A stretch of DNA of 64,000 nucleotides from Methanospirillum lacunae (GTDB lineage: Archaea; Halobacteriota; Methanomicrobia; Methanomicrobiales; Methanospirillaceae). The position numbers were made by a program, and so were the translations under genes. The stretch lies in the NCBI RefSeq assembly GCF_003173355.1, contig NZ_QGMY01000009.1, positions 1-64,000 on the forward strand. Reading direction: 5' to 3'. The notes under the pieces were generated by a model, which did no database searches, was not told the DNA's origin, and saw only the letters and a list, made by a program, of their open reading frames with translations. Shown here one piece after another: positions 45,309 to 54,631 of the stretch (the first letter of the stretch is position 1; each line of letters starts with the position of its first letter).

Positions 45309-46346
45309 ATGATTGGTGCACAAATCAGGGAAGATATTAGTAGTATCCTACAGAAAGATCCTGCAGCACGGAGCAGAATTGAAATATTATTTTGCTACCC
45401 GGGTCTACATGCCCTAACAATACACAGGGTGGCTCACAGGCTCTGGTTAAGAGAACACCGGCTTGCTGCACGCTTTCTCTCTCATATTTCCAGATTTTTT
45501 ACAGGTATTGAAATCCATCCGGGAGCAACAATAGGAAGACGAGTTGTTATCGATCATGGTATGGGGGTTGTTATCGGAGAGACTGCAGAAGTTGGTGATG
45601 AAGTACTACTTTACATGGGAGTTGTTCTGGGTGGGACAACATTAACTAAAGTTAAAAGGCATCCAACTCTTGGAAAAGGTGTTGTTATCGGTTCGGGTGC
45701 TGCAGTTCTTGGCCCGGTGACTCTTGGTGATTATGCAAAGGTTGGGGCAGGTGCTGTTGTTGTCAGGGATGTTCCACCAGGTGCTACAGTTGTCGGTGTT
45801 CCAGGAAGAATTGCCGGACTCAAGAGACACCCTACTCAGGATGATATCAGGGATAATGAAATGCCTGATCCCACACTCCGGGTTATCAGCAGAATGCTTG
45901 AACGCCAGAGTTCACTTGAGGAGAAGATCCAAAAACTTGAGAAGGATCTGGTCTGTATCAGACAACAGGCACCTGTTACTCCGATATCAGATCGTGAAGC
46001 CGAAATCTGGGCAGCACTCAGACAGATCATTGATCCTGAGATCGGTCATAATATTGTCGATGTGGGTCTGATAAAATTGGTGGAGATAACCGAGGAAGAT
46101 GTTAATGTTGAAATGTCACTCAATACCGAGTCATGTCCACTACTTGAATACCTGGTAAATCAGGTAGAAAACAGGCTTAAACTCATCGAATGGGTTCGTA
46201 TTGTCAAGGTAGAAGTAATTCATGACCCTTGGGAATCTGAAACTTGCCAGAATACATTAATTCATTACAATGAAAAATCTGAAGGTGAGAAACAACCTGA
46301 AGATTTCGAAATGTTAAACCAGAACCATCCTCCTTCAGTTGGATGA
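45309..46346 (+). CDS. cysE: Serine O-acetyltransferase fused to MIP18/DUF59 domain
   Basis: A 345-residue protein. Residues 1-175 are a SAT: helical N-terminus, then left-handed beta-helix hexapeptides ([40 protein letters not shown]) with the catalytic Asp-His pair, ending [11 protein letters not shown] coiled coil (about 195-220) leads to a DUF59 (MIP18/SufT-like) domain at 228-305 with [19 protein letters not shown] and [10 protein letters not shown], a Cys at 276. SAT makes O-acetylserine for CysK. DUF59 proteins act in Fe-S assembly, so the fusion couples cysteine supply with cluster biogenesis, which is inference. Confidence 0.9.
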   Translation: MIGAQIREDISSILQKDPAARSRIEILFCYPGLHALTIHRVAHRLWLREHRLAARFLSHISRFFTGIEIHPGATIGRRVVIDHGMGVVIGETAEVGDEVLLYMGVVLGGTTLTKVKRHPTLGKGVVIGSGAAVLGPVTLGDYAKVGAGAVVVRDVPPGATVVGVPGRIAGLKRHPTQDDIRDNEMPDPTLRVISRMLERQSSLEEKIQKLEKDLVCIRQQAPVTPISDREAEIWAALRQIIDPEIGHNIVDVGLIKLVEITEEDVNVEMSLNTESCPLLEYLVNQVENRLKLIEWVRIVKVEVIHDPWESETCQNTLIHYNEKSEGEKQPEDFEMLNQNHPPSVG

Positions 46347-46469
46347 ATGATAATGAAATAATTGGGTGTGCGTAATATCCAGAAAATCACGGACAATAAC
46401 CAATCAGTCTCTTTCCACTTTAAAATTTTTTTTATTCAGGTTTCAAACTCCCGTAATATCGACAGGTTT

Positions 46470-47441
46470 TTATCCAAAATTTCCGCCTGAATGACTACTG
46501 CCAGAATCGGGACTAGTACCGGAACGATCACTACCAAACCCAGAATCCCTACCGGAATAACCGCTCTCAATACTTGAGCCTGTGCCGGAACGATCACTAA
46601 CAGAACCAGAATCCCTACTGGAATGTCCATTATCAAGACCAGGGCTAGTACCGGAACGGTAACTGTCAGAACCGGGACCAGTGACGGAATAGCCATTACC
46701 AATTCCAGGGCTAGTATCGGAATAGTAACTGTCAGAACCGGGACCAGTGACGGAATAGCCATTACCAATTCCAGGGCTAGTATCGGAATAGTAACTGTCA
46801 GAACCGGGACCAGTGACGAAATAGCCATTACCAATTCCAGGGCTAGTATCGGAACGGTAACTGCCAGAGCCGGGACCAGTGACGGAATAGCCATTACCAA
46901 TTCCAGGGCTAGTATCGGAATAGTAACTGTCAGAACCGGGACCCATGCCGGAATAGTCATTACCAATTCCAGGGCTAGTACCGGAACGGTAACTGTCAGA
47001 ACCGGGACCCATGCCGGAATAGCCATTACCAAGACCGGGGCCAGTAGATGTTGTTTCGGACGAATCGCTAGATGTGTCTATCATATGATAAGCATATCCA
47101 ACATTGTACCATCTGTTATCATATCCCCCACTTAGTTCTACAGCACGCCTGAATGCAAACCAGGCCTGGTTTTGCATATTTTTAGCTCCATATGCGAATC
47201 CTAAATTATTCCATACTGATGGAACAACAGGGTCGATCGAAATAGCTCTCATAAAAGAAGACAATGCAGCATCATAATTACCTTCACTGTAATATTGCTT
47301 CCCTCTTTCATTCCATTGTGTAGCAGTCCTATCAGCAGAGCTGAACCCGATGGAGAGCAGTAAACAAATTATAATGAGAGTTAATACAACAGATGGAAAC
47401 ATTTGTTGAATAGATTGGTATGACTTTGAAACCGAATTCAT
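46470..47441 (-). CDS. Exported TPR protein with eight 22-residue repeats
   Basis: About 323 residues. ATG 47441 was chosen (SD GGGAGG 11 bases upstream); in-frame ATGs at 47450 and 47465 are possible. A membrane/signal segment (VVLTLIIICLLLSIGFSSA) is followed by a two- to three-unit TPR (YYSEGNYDAALSSFMRAISI) to about residue 130, then a Gly/Ser/Tyr-rich domain of eight imperfect 22-residue units (pattern GPGSDSYxSxTSPGIGNGYS) and a short end. The repeat domain is extended and probably surface exposed. It stands on the opposite strand between cysE and cysK. Confidence 0.75.
   Translation of the reverse strand: MNSVSKSYQSIQQMFPSVVLTLIIICLLLSIGFSSADRTATQWNERGKQYYSEGNYDAALSSFMRAISIDPVVPSVWNNLGFAYGAKNMQNQAWFAFRRAVELSGGYDNRWYNVGYAYHMIDTSSDSSETTSTGPGLGNGYSGMGPGSDSYRSGTSPGIGNDYSGMGPGSDSYYSDTSPGIGNGYSVTGPGSGSYRSDTSPGIGNGYFVTGPGSDSYYSDTSPGIGNGYSVTGPGSDSYYSDTSPGIGNGYSVTGPGSDSYRSGTSPGLDNGHSSRDSGSVSDRSGTGSSIESGYSGRDSGFGSDRSGTSPDSGSSHSGGNFG
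46482..47009. repeat. Eight tandem 66-bp repeats in the TPR gene
   Basis: Eight consecutive 66-bp units, each one 22-residue protein repeat, run through the 3' half of the minus-strand TPR gene. Units 2-6 are the most alike; the last two have drifted (DSGSVSDRSGTGSS type). Copy number is likely variable by slippage. Confidence 0.85.
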
Positions 47442-48019
47442 ATGAATCATAACCTCCCTTATCATTAAAATATAAAAATGATTCGTCGAAAACTAAAAAA
47501 TATCATTATAACACTCGTTCCATTCTCCCCATTTAAGATGAATTTCGTCATAATATTACTTCAAAAGCAATAAATGGCGTAGTCAGACCTACAGATGGAA
47601 TATCTCTGGAAAATGCGAACATATACCTTATCCCATAATCAATAAATGAACCAGAAGAATTCTAAACTTTTTTAATTCCATCGGAAAAGAAAAGAGATTG
47701 ATACCGACTGGGTAGTGAATAGGATACGTATTGAACAGTTACCAGAATTACTTGAACGGAAATAGTATCTGCCAAAAAATCGCGTAAAAATTTATGAAAC
47801 AATAAGGATCGATATAGATGCAACTCCTACTTTTAGAAAAAACCAGAATTCAATAATTGTGGTGAACTATTACTGATTGCTTCATCTGATTATGACATAA
47901 TAATTGGGTTATTACCTCCCTTACCATCTCTTCATGTAGACGTTAAAAGCCATATTATGGGCCCAATTTGACCGAGATACTGCCACAGGCATCGAGGCTT
48001 TTTTTTCCGGTTTGGAATA
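47442..48019. other. Non-coding gap upstream of the TPR gene and cysK
   Basis: About 580 bases, AT-rich, with no ORF having an SD or recognisable product. A coding-looking frame at about 47692-47880 is interrupted by a stop and may be a decayed remnant. The cysK promoter begins at its right edge. Confidence 0.5.
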
Positions 48020-48069
48020 GTATATACCATAACCTTGAGAATATTATGTTTGAATGTCACAATTGTGAT
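48020..48069 (+). promoter_or_regulatory. cysK promoter with GTCACAATTGTGA operator
   Basis: TATATA (48021-48026) is the TATA box; a palindromic GTCACAATTGTGAT (48056-48069) lies about 39 bases downstream, at the predicted start of transcription. Its 13-base core is identical to the site before cysE. Confidence 0.7.
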
Positions 48070-48125
48070 ATTACGCCAGGGCATTTAATCATCCTGGAGA
48101 ACGTAGTATTCTGCCGGAGGGCATT

Positions 48126-49076
48126 ATGGGACGAATTTACAATGATATTACCAAAACGATAGGAAATACCCCACTTATCCGCCTTAACCGTATAACCAAG
48201 GGATTAAACACACAGACATTTCCACCAACAATCCTGGTAAAACAGGAGTCACGAAACCCTCTCGGGAGTGTGAAGGACAGGATAGGCGTTGCCCTGATCG
48301 AGGCAGCAGAACGAGATGGTCTCATTAAACCGGGAACGACAATTATTGAGCCCACAAGTGGGAATACCGGGGTTGCACTGGCATTTGTTGCTGCTGCCAA
48401 AGGGTACCGCCTGATCCTCGTGATGCCAGAATCATTCAGTATTGAGAGGAGGAAACTTTTCAAGGCACTTGGAGCAGAACTTATCCTCTCCCCGGCGACA
48501 GAGGGTATGACTGGTGCAGTAAACCTCGCTGAAAAGATTCATAGTGAGCACCCTGACAGTTATCTTGTCCCGCAACAATTCAAAAATCCAGCAAATCCGG
48601 AGATCCACCGGAGAACAACAGCAGAAGAGATCTGGAATGACACAGACGGGCAGGTTGACATCGTTGTTGCGGGAGCAGGAACAGGGGGAACCATCACTGG
48701 CATTGCTTCTGTATTAAAGTCCAGAAAGGCATCATTCAGGGCAATCGCTGTGGAAGCTGCAGCATCTCCCGTAATCTCGGGTGGAAAACCAGGAAAGCAC
48801 AAGATCCAGGGTATAAGCCCGGGGTTTGTTCCAGATGTTCTTGGTGTGAATCTGCTTGACCAGGTAATTCAGATCACAGATGAAGAGGCCTACGAGTATG
48901 CACGACGACTAGCATCAGAAGAAGGAATTCTTGCAGGGCCATCATCGGGTGCAGCAGTGGCAGCAGCAATGAAACTCGGATCTCTTCCGGAAAACGCCGG
49001 AAAGCTGATTGTTGCCATCCTCCCGGACACGGGAGAACGGTATCTCTCAACAGATCTCTTTGAATATTCAGAATAG
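48126..49076 (+). CDS. cysK: Cysteine synthase (O-acetylserine sulfhydrylase)
   Basis: A 316-residue PLP enzyme that makes cysteine from O-acetylserine and sulfide. The PLP lysine lies in [14 protein letters not shown], the phosphate-binding and substrate loops are [12 protein letters not shown] and [13 protein letters not shown], and [12 protein letters not shown] is near the C-terminus. Length is normal. SD GGAGG lies just upstream of ATG 48126. It is convergent with cysS. Confidence 0.95.
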   Translation: MGRIYNDITKTIGNTPLIRLNRITKGLNTQTFPPTILVKQESRNPLGSVKDRIGVALIEAAERDGLIKPGTTIIEPTSGNTGVALAFVAAAKGYRLILVMPESFSIERRKLFKALGAELILSPATEGMTGAVNLAEKIHSEHPDSYLVPQQFKNPANPEIHRRTTAEEIWNDTDGQVDIVVAGAGTGGTITGIASVLKSRKASFRAIAVEAAASPVISGGKPGKHKIQGISPGFVPDVLGVNLLDQVIQITDEEAYEYARRLASEEGILAGPSSGAAVAAAMKLGSLPENAGKLIVAILPDTGERYLSTDLFEYSE

Positions 49077-49090
49077 AGTAGATAGAAACA

Positions 49091-49122
49091 GGGAACAAAC
49101 CAATCTTTTTTTGAAGGTTCCC
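49091..49122. terminator. Terminator between convergent cysK and cysS
   Basis: GGGAAC (49091-49096) pairs with GTTCCC (49117-49122) around a loop containing seven T. A second AT-rich inverted repeat AATTACAT/ATGTAATT (49147-49170) overlaps the cysS stop. The pair would end both transcripts. Confidence 0.5.
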
Positions 49123-49168
49123 ATAATCAAAGATTTTCGTTAAAATAATTACATAAATAAAAATGTAA

Positions 49169-50428
49169 TTACAAAGGGGGATCAGTAATAGTAATTCCCG
49201 AACCAACCATCTTTTCTCGGATAAGATCTGCTAGTTCGAATTGTTTCCGTGCTCTCAGTTCTGCCCTGATCTCCTGTAATATTGTGAGCGGAACACTGTT
49301 TTCCCGCAAAAAGTTAATTCCTAGAATTTTACCATATTCAACAAGCGCAGTGAGATCCCCTTCCGCTGCAAGAGACTGGATTGCTGCAAGTGCCATTGGC
49401 GTATTGAGATCTGCATTCATTGCATCAACAAATGCCTTCCTTCCTTCAATGGAAACACCGTTATCTTTGATAGCTACTGCCCGGATATGTTCAAGGGCCT
49501 TTTCAGCGTTTGCTAGGCCTTCGTCAGTCGCCTGCAGCGGGGAACGATAATGAGAGAGGAGAATATAATATCGCAATACATCTTTACTCCATCTTTTCAG
49601 GGCATCCCTTATCGTAACAAAATTGCCCAGTGATTTAGACATCTTTTCCCCTTCAACGGTGAGATAACCGGTGTGGAGCCAGTATCTGACCATGGGGTGC
49701 TTTCCCTCAAGGGATTCCATTTGGGCAATTTCAGCCTCATGATGAGGAAAGATGAGGTCAAGGCCTCCTCCATGAATGTCATACTGCTGACCAAAGTACT
49801 TTTCTGATATTGCAGTATCTTCGATATGCCAGCCAGGCCTGCCTCTTCCCCAGGGAGAATCCCATGTGTATTCTCCATACTCCCCAATCTTCCAGAGAGC
49901 AAAATCTTCAGGATTGTGCTTGGTAGTGTCTTTAACACGACTTACCCGGTTATCCCGCTTCTGTCCTGACAACTCACCATTCCGTTCAAATGTATCGATA
50001 TCAAAGTAAACTCCGGTTTCAGTACCGTAAGCAACTCCTTTTCGAACCAACCGTTCAATCTGGTTGATTATTTCAGGAATGTGGGTTGTTGCCCGGGCGT
50101 AGTAACTTACAGCATCGATGCCAAGTGACTGCATGTCGTTGAGATATTCACGCTCAAACATTCGTGACAGATATGCCTGGGACACCTGTTCGCGAACAGA
50201 ACGATCAATGACCTTATCATCGACATCGGTGATATTCTGCAGATAAAATACCTCTTTTCCGGTTGAACGGAGATATTTAGCCAGCACATCAAAGACGACA
50301 TACGTTCTTGCATGGCCCAGATGAGAGTAGTCATACACTGTCGGACCACAGACAAACAGTGAAACCCGGTCTGGATACAATGTCTCAAAAGGCTCAACAG
50401 ATCGCGTGAGTGTGCTGTATAAATTCAA
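49169..50428 (-). CDS. cysS: Cysteinyl-tRNA synthetase
   Basis: About 419 residues, shorter than the usual bacterial ~460 because the C-terminal extension is small. Class I signatures are DYSHLGHARTYVVFD (HIGH) and GEKMSKSLGN (KMSKS). Zinc ligands: FVCGPTVYD Cys is kept; the usual second Cys in PGWHIEC is Asp here (PGWHIEDTAI), with HGGG and FPHHEAE present. I set the start at TTG 50428 (SD GGAGAG, six-base spacing); the longer ATG frame at 50476 lies in the tRNA gene and is not real. It is directly downstream of tRNA-Cys, 21 bases away. Confidence 0.93.
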   Translation of the reverse strand: MNLYSTLTRSVEPFETLYPDRVSLFVCGPTVYDYSHLGHARTYVVFDVLAKYLRSTGKEVFYLQNITDVDDKVIDRSVREQVSQAYLSRMFEREYLNDMQSLGIDAVSYYARATTHIPEIINQIERLVRKGVAYGTETGVYFDIDTFERNGELSGQKRDNRVSRVKDTTKHNPEDFALWKIGEYGEYTWDSPWGRGRPGWHIEDTAISEKYFGQQYDIHGGGLDLIFPHHEAEIAQMESLEGKHPMVRYWLHTGYLTVEGEKMSKSLGNFVTIRDALKRWSKDVLRYYILLSHYRSPLQATDEGLANAEKALEHIRAVAIKDNGVSIEGRKAFVDAMNADLNTPMALAAIQSLAAEGDLTALVEYGKILGINFLRENSVPLTILQEIRAELRARKQFELADLIREKMVGSGITITDPPL

Positions 50429-50449
50429 AAAAATCTCTCCTGTTTGATA

Positions 50450-50523
50450 CGCCGGCGGAGGGAATCGAACCCCCAAACATTCGCTTTGCAGGCGAAGGCA
50501 TTAATCCACTCTGCCACACCGGC
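50450..50523 (-). tRNA. tRNA-Cys (GCA anticodon), G73 discriminator
   Basis: A complete cloverleaf of 74 bases on the minus strand: acceptor GCCGGTG / CGCCGGC, D arm GCAG/ATGC, anticodon stem TTCGC/GCGAA around CTGCAAA (anticodon GCA), five-base variable loop, T arm GGGGG / CCCTC around TTCGATT. CCA is not encoded. The discriminator base 73 is G, whereas cysteine tRNAs normally have U73, a main CysRS identity base. The gene stands just upstream of cysS in the same direction, so tRNA and enzyme are likely co-transcribed. Confidence 0.92.
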
Positions 50524-50748
50524 ACCAAGGACATTCAGTTTTTATTCTGCTGTTACATTGTGCAAAGATCGGAATACAGATATTAATTCAACAATCTCAT
50601 CTGACATATATATCGTGCGTACCGTAGTACGACGTCAAATGTAGGTTTTTTCAGATAATAATCCTTTCAGAAGTGGCCATATTTAGGCTTCATTTTTATG
50701 AAATATATAATATTATTCAAAATAATTATATAATGCAGGACGACATCA

Positions 50749-51453
50749 ATGGAAATTATTCAGGGAATTCATCAAATAGAAGCAGGAAAGACAGTTGATT
50801 TTGGTTTTTACACAAATTGTTTTCTTATTGAGCAGGATGGACTGATTCTTATTGATACAGGTCTTCCTGGAAACACAGAGAAAATTCTTTCATATATCAC
50901 CGGGACTATTCACTTGGATCCGCAAGATATCCATACCATTATCCTCACTCATTACCACCAGGATCATACAGGCAATATAATCGAATTACAGCAGATAACT
51001 GGAGCTAAAATAGCTATTCATATAGCAGATGCTAAACTGTTATCTGATCAAATAAAACAGAATTTTCAACAAAAAGAAATAAAATCTGAAGAGGAGATTT
51101 TGAATAAGGAGAAATTCTTAAACTTTACTCCGGATATCCTTTTGAATGATGGCGAAATAATTGCAGGGATGCAATGTATTCACGTACTAGGCCATACGCC
51201 CGGAAATGTTGCTTTTTTTGACTCAAAACGTAAGATACTCTTCTGTGGAGATACCATCTTTGGAATAGATGGAAAAGTGGATATTCCACAGGGAATACAG
51301 GAGAGAATGAAAACCATGGGAACGCTAGACATTACAAGGGAATCAATGAAAAAATTACGTGCATTAGATTACAATATTCTTTTATTTGGTCATGGAGATC
51401 CCATTTTGGAAAATGCTTCCAATATTGTAAACAAATTTATTAATATATTCTAA
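50749..51453 (+). CDS. MBL-fold metal-dependent hydrolase
   Basis: A 234-residue metallo-beta-lactamase fold protein with the metal motif ILTHYHQDHTGNI, then VLGHTPGNVAFF, ILFCGDTIFG and LLFGHGDPI, giving a full two-metal site. It resembles glyoxalase II-like hydrolases; substrate unknown. The flanking DNA is AT-rich, and the codon use looks more AT-rich than in neighbours. The gene is monocistronic. Confidence 0.88.
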   Translation: MEIIQGIHQIEAGKTVDFGFYTNCFLIEQDGLILIDTGLPGNTEKILSYITGTIHLDPQDIHTIILTHYHQDHTGNIIELQQITGAKIAIHIADAKLLSDQIKQNFQQKEIKSEEEILNKEKFLNFTPDILLNDGEIIAGMQCIHVLGHTPGNVAFFDSKRKILFCGDTIFGIDGKVDIPQGIQERMKTMGTLDITRESMKKLRALDYNILLFGHGDPILENASNIVNKFINIF

Positions 51454-51562
51454 TTTTTAACCAAAATGATTATTTTTAACTCATAATTTGAAAAAACAAT
51501 TTATTCCATGGTGATAACTAAAAAACGGCCATAAATACTTTGAAAGGACTTCAATTAGATTT

Positions 51563-52165
51563 TTATGGCTGTTTCATTACCAGATCGAGCCCGAGTCTGA
51601 TCAATTCTTCAGAAGATAAACCTGTACTCCCGGATTTGATTAACTTTATAATACCAAACATAATTTGGGAGACCATGACAAGATAGAACTCATGAGGGAG
51701 ATCACGGATTAGTCCTTTGTCAATCGCTTCTTCAGATATCTGATTCATCCAGGCAAATTCAGCATGGGCTTCACGCTTGACTTCTTCAGAGATACTTGGA
51801 GAGTGATAAAACTGCTCGACAAAGAGAAATTTCTCGTAGTTAGAAATCCCCCAGGTGACAAAACCATGAAAACACCGCTCAAGCCTGGTCCTTGGATCAA
51901 GAGCAGGATTATCACAGATCCTGATTGCTTCTGCCATGTCTTTTTTTATCGTCAGATAGAGTTGATCAAAGAGTGTATTTTTATCTGGAAAATAATGAAA
52001 CAGTGTTCCGGTAGATATCCCGGCTTCCTTGCTTATCTGTGATGTAGGGGTTGCATGAAATCCCTGGCTTGTAAAGAGATGAAGGGCAACATTCAATATT
52101 ATATCACGTTTACCAAGTGGAATGTTTCCGGTTTCTGATTGCCTTTCAGCTCGGGGTGGACTCAT
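51563..52165 (-). CDS. TetR-family transcriptional regulator
   Basis: A 200-residue repressor with an N-terminal TetR HTH (NVALHLFTSQGFHATPTSQI, SKEAGISTGTLFHYFPDKN) and an all-helical ligand domain. It lies 57 bases downstream of the aldo/keto reductase gene in the same direction and probably regulates it, perhaps in response to an aldehyde or toxic organic ligand. Confidence 0.9.
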   Translation of the reverse strand: MSPPRAERQSETGNIPLGKRDIILNVALHLFTSQGFHATPTSQISKEAGISTGTLFHYFPDKNTLFDQLYLTIKKDMAEAIRICDNPALDPRTRLERCFHGFVTWGISNYEKFLFVEQFYHSPSISEEVKREAHAEFAWMNQISEEAIDKGLIRDLPHEFYLVMVSQIMFGIIKLIKSGSTGLSSEELIRLGLDLVMKQP

Positions 52166-52222
52166 CTTCTTATTAATTATTTTTTTTTTACTGAAAACTT
52201 ATTCCAGGAGAATATCCTGAGT

Positions 52223-53428
52223 CTATGCTGAGTCATCCAGTTTTTTCCTGCTAAACATCATTTTCACCAGTGGGAGTAGTATTTTTGTTCTCCAGCCACT
52301 GAGCGTCTTTGATACATTTTTAAGTTCACCGGGTATAGGAATGTGCTGGGGACAAAGTGAGACACATTTACCGCAGTTTTTACAGAGCGAGGCATGAGAA
52401 GGCGTTCCACCCATCGCTCCCATGAGTCGAAACCCATACATCCCTCTTGTAACCAGCCGGTTTCCTGCCATGTGGTATGTATTATAAAATGAAAAGCATT
52501 CAGGAATGTTTACTCCAAACGGACAGGGCATACAGTATGAACAACCAGTACATGACACCTTCATCAGTTTTCGGTACACATTTTTTATCTCATTCATCAT
52601 GGAGAGTTCTTCAGGAGTCAGGGATCCAGCAAAAGCATCTTCTGATGCTGCAATGTTTTCTGCGATGTGTGCTTCATCATTCATCCCGGAGAGCACCACA
52701 GTTACTTCAGGATGATTCCAGACCCATCTGAGAGCCCATTCTGCGGGTGAACGCTTTTTATCTGCAGAATTGTAGATCTTTGCAACTTCAGAAGGGATTT
52801 TCCGGGTCAGGACACCCCCCCGCAGAGGTTCCATGATTATGACTGCAATATCCTTGGATGCTGCATATTGCAGCCCTTCTTTCCCGGCCTGAATATCTTC
52901 ATCCAGAAAATTGTACTGAATCTGACAGAAACCCCAGTCATAGGCGTCAATAATCTCTTTAAATGTTTTACGATCCCCATGAAACGAGAACCCGATGTTG
53001 ATAATTTTCCCTGATTCCCTGGCTTTTTCCAAAAACTCAAAAACTCCAAGATCCTGAAATTTTTTCCAGGTACTTGAGTCCAGGGCATGGAGAAGATAGT
53101 AGTCAATGTGATCGGTCTGAAGTTTTTTGAGCTGACCATTCAGAATTGTCTCCATGTCTTCAGGCTTTTGCAGATGCCAAGGAGGAAGTTTGGTTGCAAG
53201 TTTTACCTTTTCCCGATATCCATCCTGAAGAACCTGGCCTAATATCCGCTCACTTTCGCCGTACATAAACGCAGTATCAATGTAATTGATACCTGCATCG
53301 ATGGCACTTCGAATCTGGTTCTTCGCACGCTCTTCATCAATCCGGCCCCTTTTTGTTGGAAGTCGCATTGCTCCAAATCCAAGAACAGATAATAAATCAC
53401 CATTTTTTGGGACTTGCCGATATTGCAT
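52223..53428 (-). CDS. Aldo/keto reductase with C-terminal ferredoxin domain
   Basis: A 401-residue protein. Residues 1-270 are an AKR barrel with the catalytic tetrad seen in GINYIDTAFMYGESE (Asp, Tyr), KLATKLPPWH (Lys) and YYLLHAL (His). The last 120 residues hold clusters CTGCSYCMPCPFGVNIPECF and CKNCGKCVSLCPQHIPIP for two 4Fe-4S centres, a fusion common in anaerobes. It would reduce carbonyls with electrons from ferredoxin or NADPH. TetR lies downstream in the same transcript. Confidence 0.9.
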   Translation of the reverse strand: MQYRQVPKNGDLLSVLGFGAMRLPTKRGRIDEERAKNQIRSAIDAGINYIDTAFMYGESERILGQVLQDGYREKVKLATKLPPWHLQKPEDMETILNGQLKKLQTDHIDYYLLHALDSSTWKKFQDLGVFEFLEKARESGKIINIGFSFHGDRKTFKEIIDAYDWGFCQIQYNFLDEDIQAGKEGLQYAASKDIAVIIMEPLRGGVLTRKIPSEVAKIYNSADKKRSPAEWALRWVWNHPEVTVVLSGMNDEAHIAENIAASEDAFAGSLTPEELSMMNEIKNVYRKLMKVSCTGCSYCMPCPFGVNIPECFSFYNTYHMAGNRLVTRGMYGFRLMGAMGGTPSHASLCKNCGKCVSLCPQHIPIPGELKNVSKTLSGWRTKILLPLVKMMFSRKKLDDSA

Positions 53429-53587
53429 ATGCCTCTCCTGAAATACCCGATACGTGTAAGAGTATGAGGTATAGACTGACTACTCAATATGCAGAATGAA
53501 CCACATATATTTTCTGGTATCGTATGAATCAAATATCCATATTAGATGGTGTAACAATCAGGACTGAAAAAAAGAGATTTTGAAAGA

Positions 53588-54631
53588 TTATGCGACACTT
53601 TCAAAGAAAACCGGCCAGAAGGGATCCTGGGCTGGAACTTCCAAGGGGACTGTGGAACCATCAAGACGCTTTAATATACGGTGCTCCGGATTGATGGTTA
53701 CTGTCCCTATCACCGATCCCGCAATACCGATTTTTGCGAGTGATGCAAGAATAGCATCTGAATATTCCTTCTTCGCGGTGAGGAGGAGAGAACCTTCAGC
53801 AATAGCTTTGATGGGATCAATCCTGAAATGGTCGCATACCATCCTGACCTCTGGAGGATATACAAACAGTGATTCATCAATCTCCATTCCGACACCACTT
53901 GCATCAGCAATCTCAAATAATCCTCCGATAACCCCACCCTCTGTGGCATCATGCATCCCGGTTACACCACCGGTATCCATTGCAGTCAGGGCATCTTCAA
54001 CAACACTCATCTTCCTGCAGAGTGCCTGTGCCCGCTTCACAAGATCGGGATCATGATGCTCAAGGAGATCCTTTTCCCGGAGAACTGATAAAATCCCTGC
54101 AGTCTCGATTGCCGGACCTTTGGTTAGAATAACCACGTCTCCGGGTTGTGCTCCAGCCGGAGTGACATATGAGCCCTCCTTTGCAGTTGCAAATACTGTT
54201 ACGCCTCCAATCGTTGGTGCTGCAAAACCCGGATAATATCCGGTGTGACCACCAACAATTGCAATTCCAAGTTCTTTTGCAGCTTCATGAATTGATTGAA
54301 CAATGACTTTCAGATCCTCATCTGGTGTTTCAGGAGGGAGGAGCAGTGAATAGGTCATATACCGGGGGCGAACACCCATCACTGCAACATCACTTGCACC
54401 AATGTGAACGGTATACCACCCAAACATCTCAAGAGGCTGACCGGGTATCGCGAATATCGGATCTTCTGCTACAATGAGGACCTCTTCGTTACCAAGAGAG
54501 ATTACCCCTGCATCAATCCCGGTCCTAGGCGGAACAATAACTGATGAATCGGGAGCACCAAGCCGGTGCTGAAGAAATGAATTAAAGATCCCAACATCTA
54601 TCTTTCCAATCTTCTGCCCGTTGCCAGTCAT
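53588..54631 (-). CDS. AIR synthase-related protein (PurM/HypE fold)
   Basis: A 347-residue protein of the AIR-synthase superfamily, which includes PurM, HypE, ThiL and SelD. Phrases ASDVAVMGVRPRYMTYSLLL, GGHTGYYPGF and MHDATEGGVIGGLFEIADAS are typical; the sequence is nearer HypE and archaeal uncharacterised forms than PurM. It would use ATP to activate a substrate. Its start overlaps the ThiN-like gene stop (TAATG at 54631), so they are translationally coupled. Confidence 0.82.
   Translation of the reverse strand: MTGNGQKIGKIDVGIFNSFLQHRLGAPDSSVIVPPRTGIDAGVISLGNEEVLIVAEDPIFAIPGQPLEMFGWYTVHIGASDVAVMGVRPRYMTYSLLLPPETPDEDLKVIVQSIHEAAKELGIAIVGGHTGYYPGFAAPTIGGVTVFATAKEGSYVTPAGAQPGDVVILTKGPAIETAGILSVLREKDLLEHHDPDLVKRAQALCRKMSVVEDALTAMDTGGVTGMHDATEGGVIGGLFEIADASGVGMEIDESLFVYPPEVRMVCDHFRIDPIKAIAEGSLLLTAKKEYSDAILASLAKIGIAGSVIGTVTINPEHRILKRLDGSTVPLEVPAQDPFWPVFFESVA

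Noticed and set aside
45112-45321. Minus-strand 69-residue frame over the small ORF before cysE
   Set aside because: No SD and no similarity; the plus frame with SD and coupling to cysE is preferred.
46482-47009. Regular repeats suggesting a CRISPR array
   Set aside because: Units are contiguous 66-bp coding repeats with no spacers.
46623-47135. A plus-strand 170-residue frame over the 66-bp repeats
   Set aside because: It is the antisense reading of the repeat domain; the minus frame has a signal peptide and TPRs and starts with an SD.
47692-47880. A coding-like frame interrupted by one TAG in the gap before cysK
   Set aside because: Only about 60 codons, no SD and no recognisable product; possibly a decayed remnant but not supportable.
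50429-50476. N-terminal extension of cysS
   Set aside because: It lies in the tRNA gene and its residues come from tRNA sequence.
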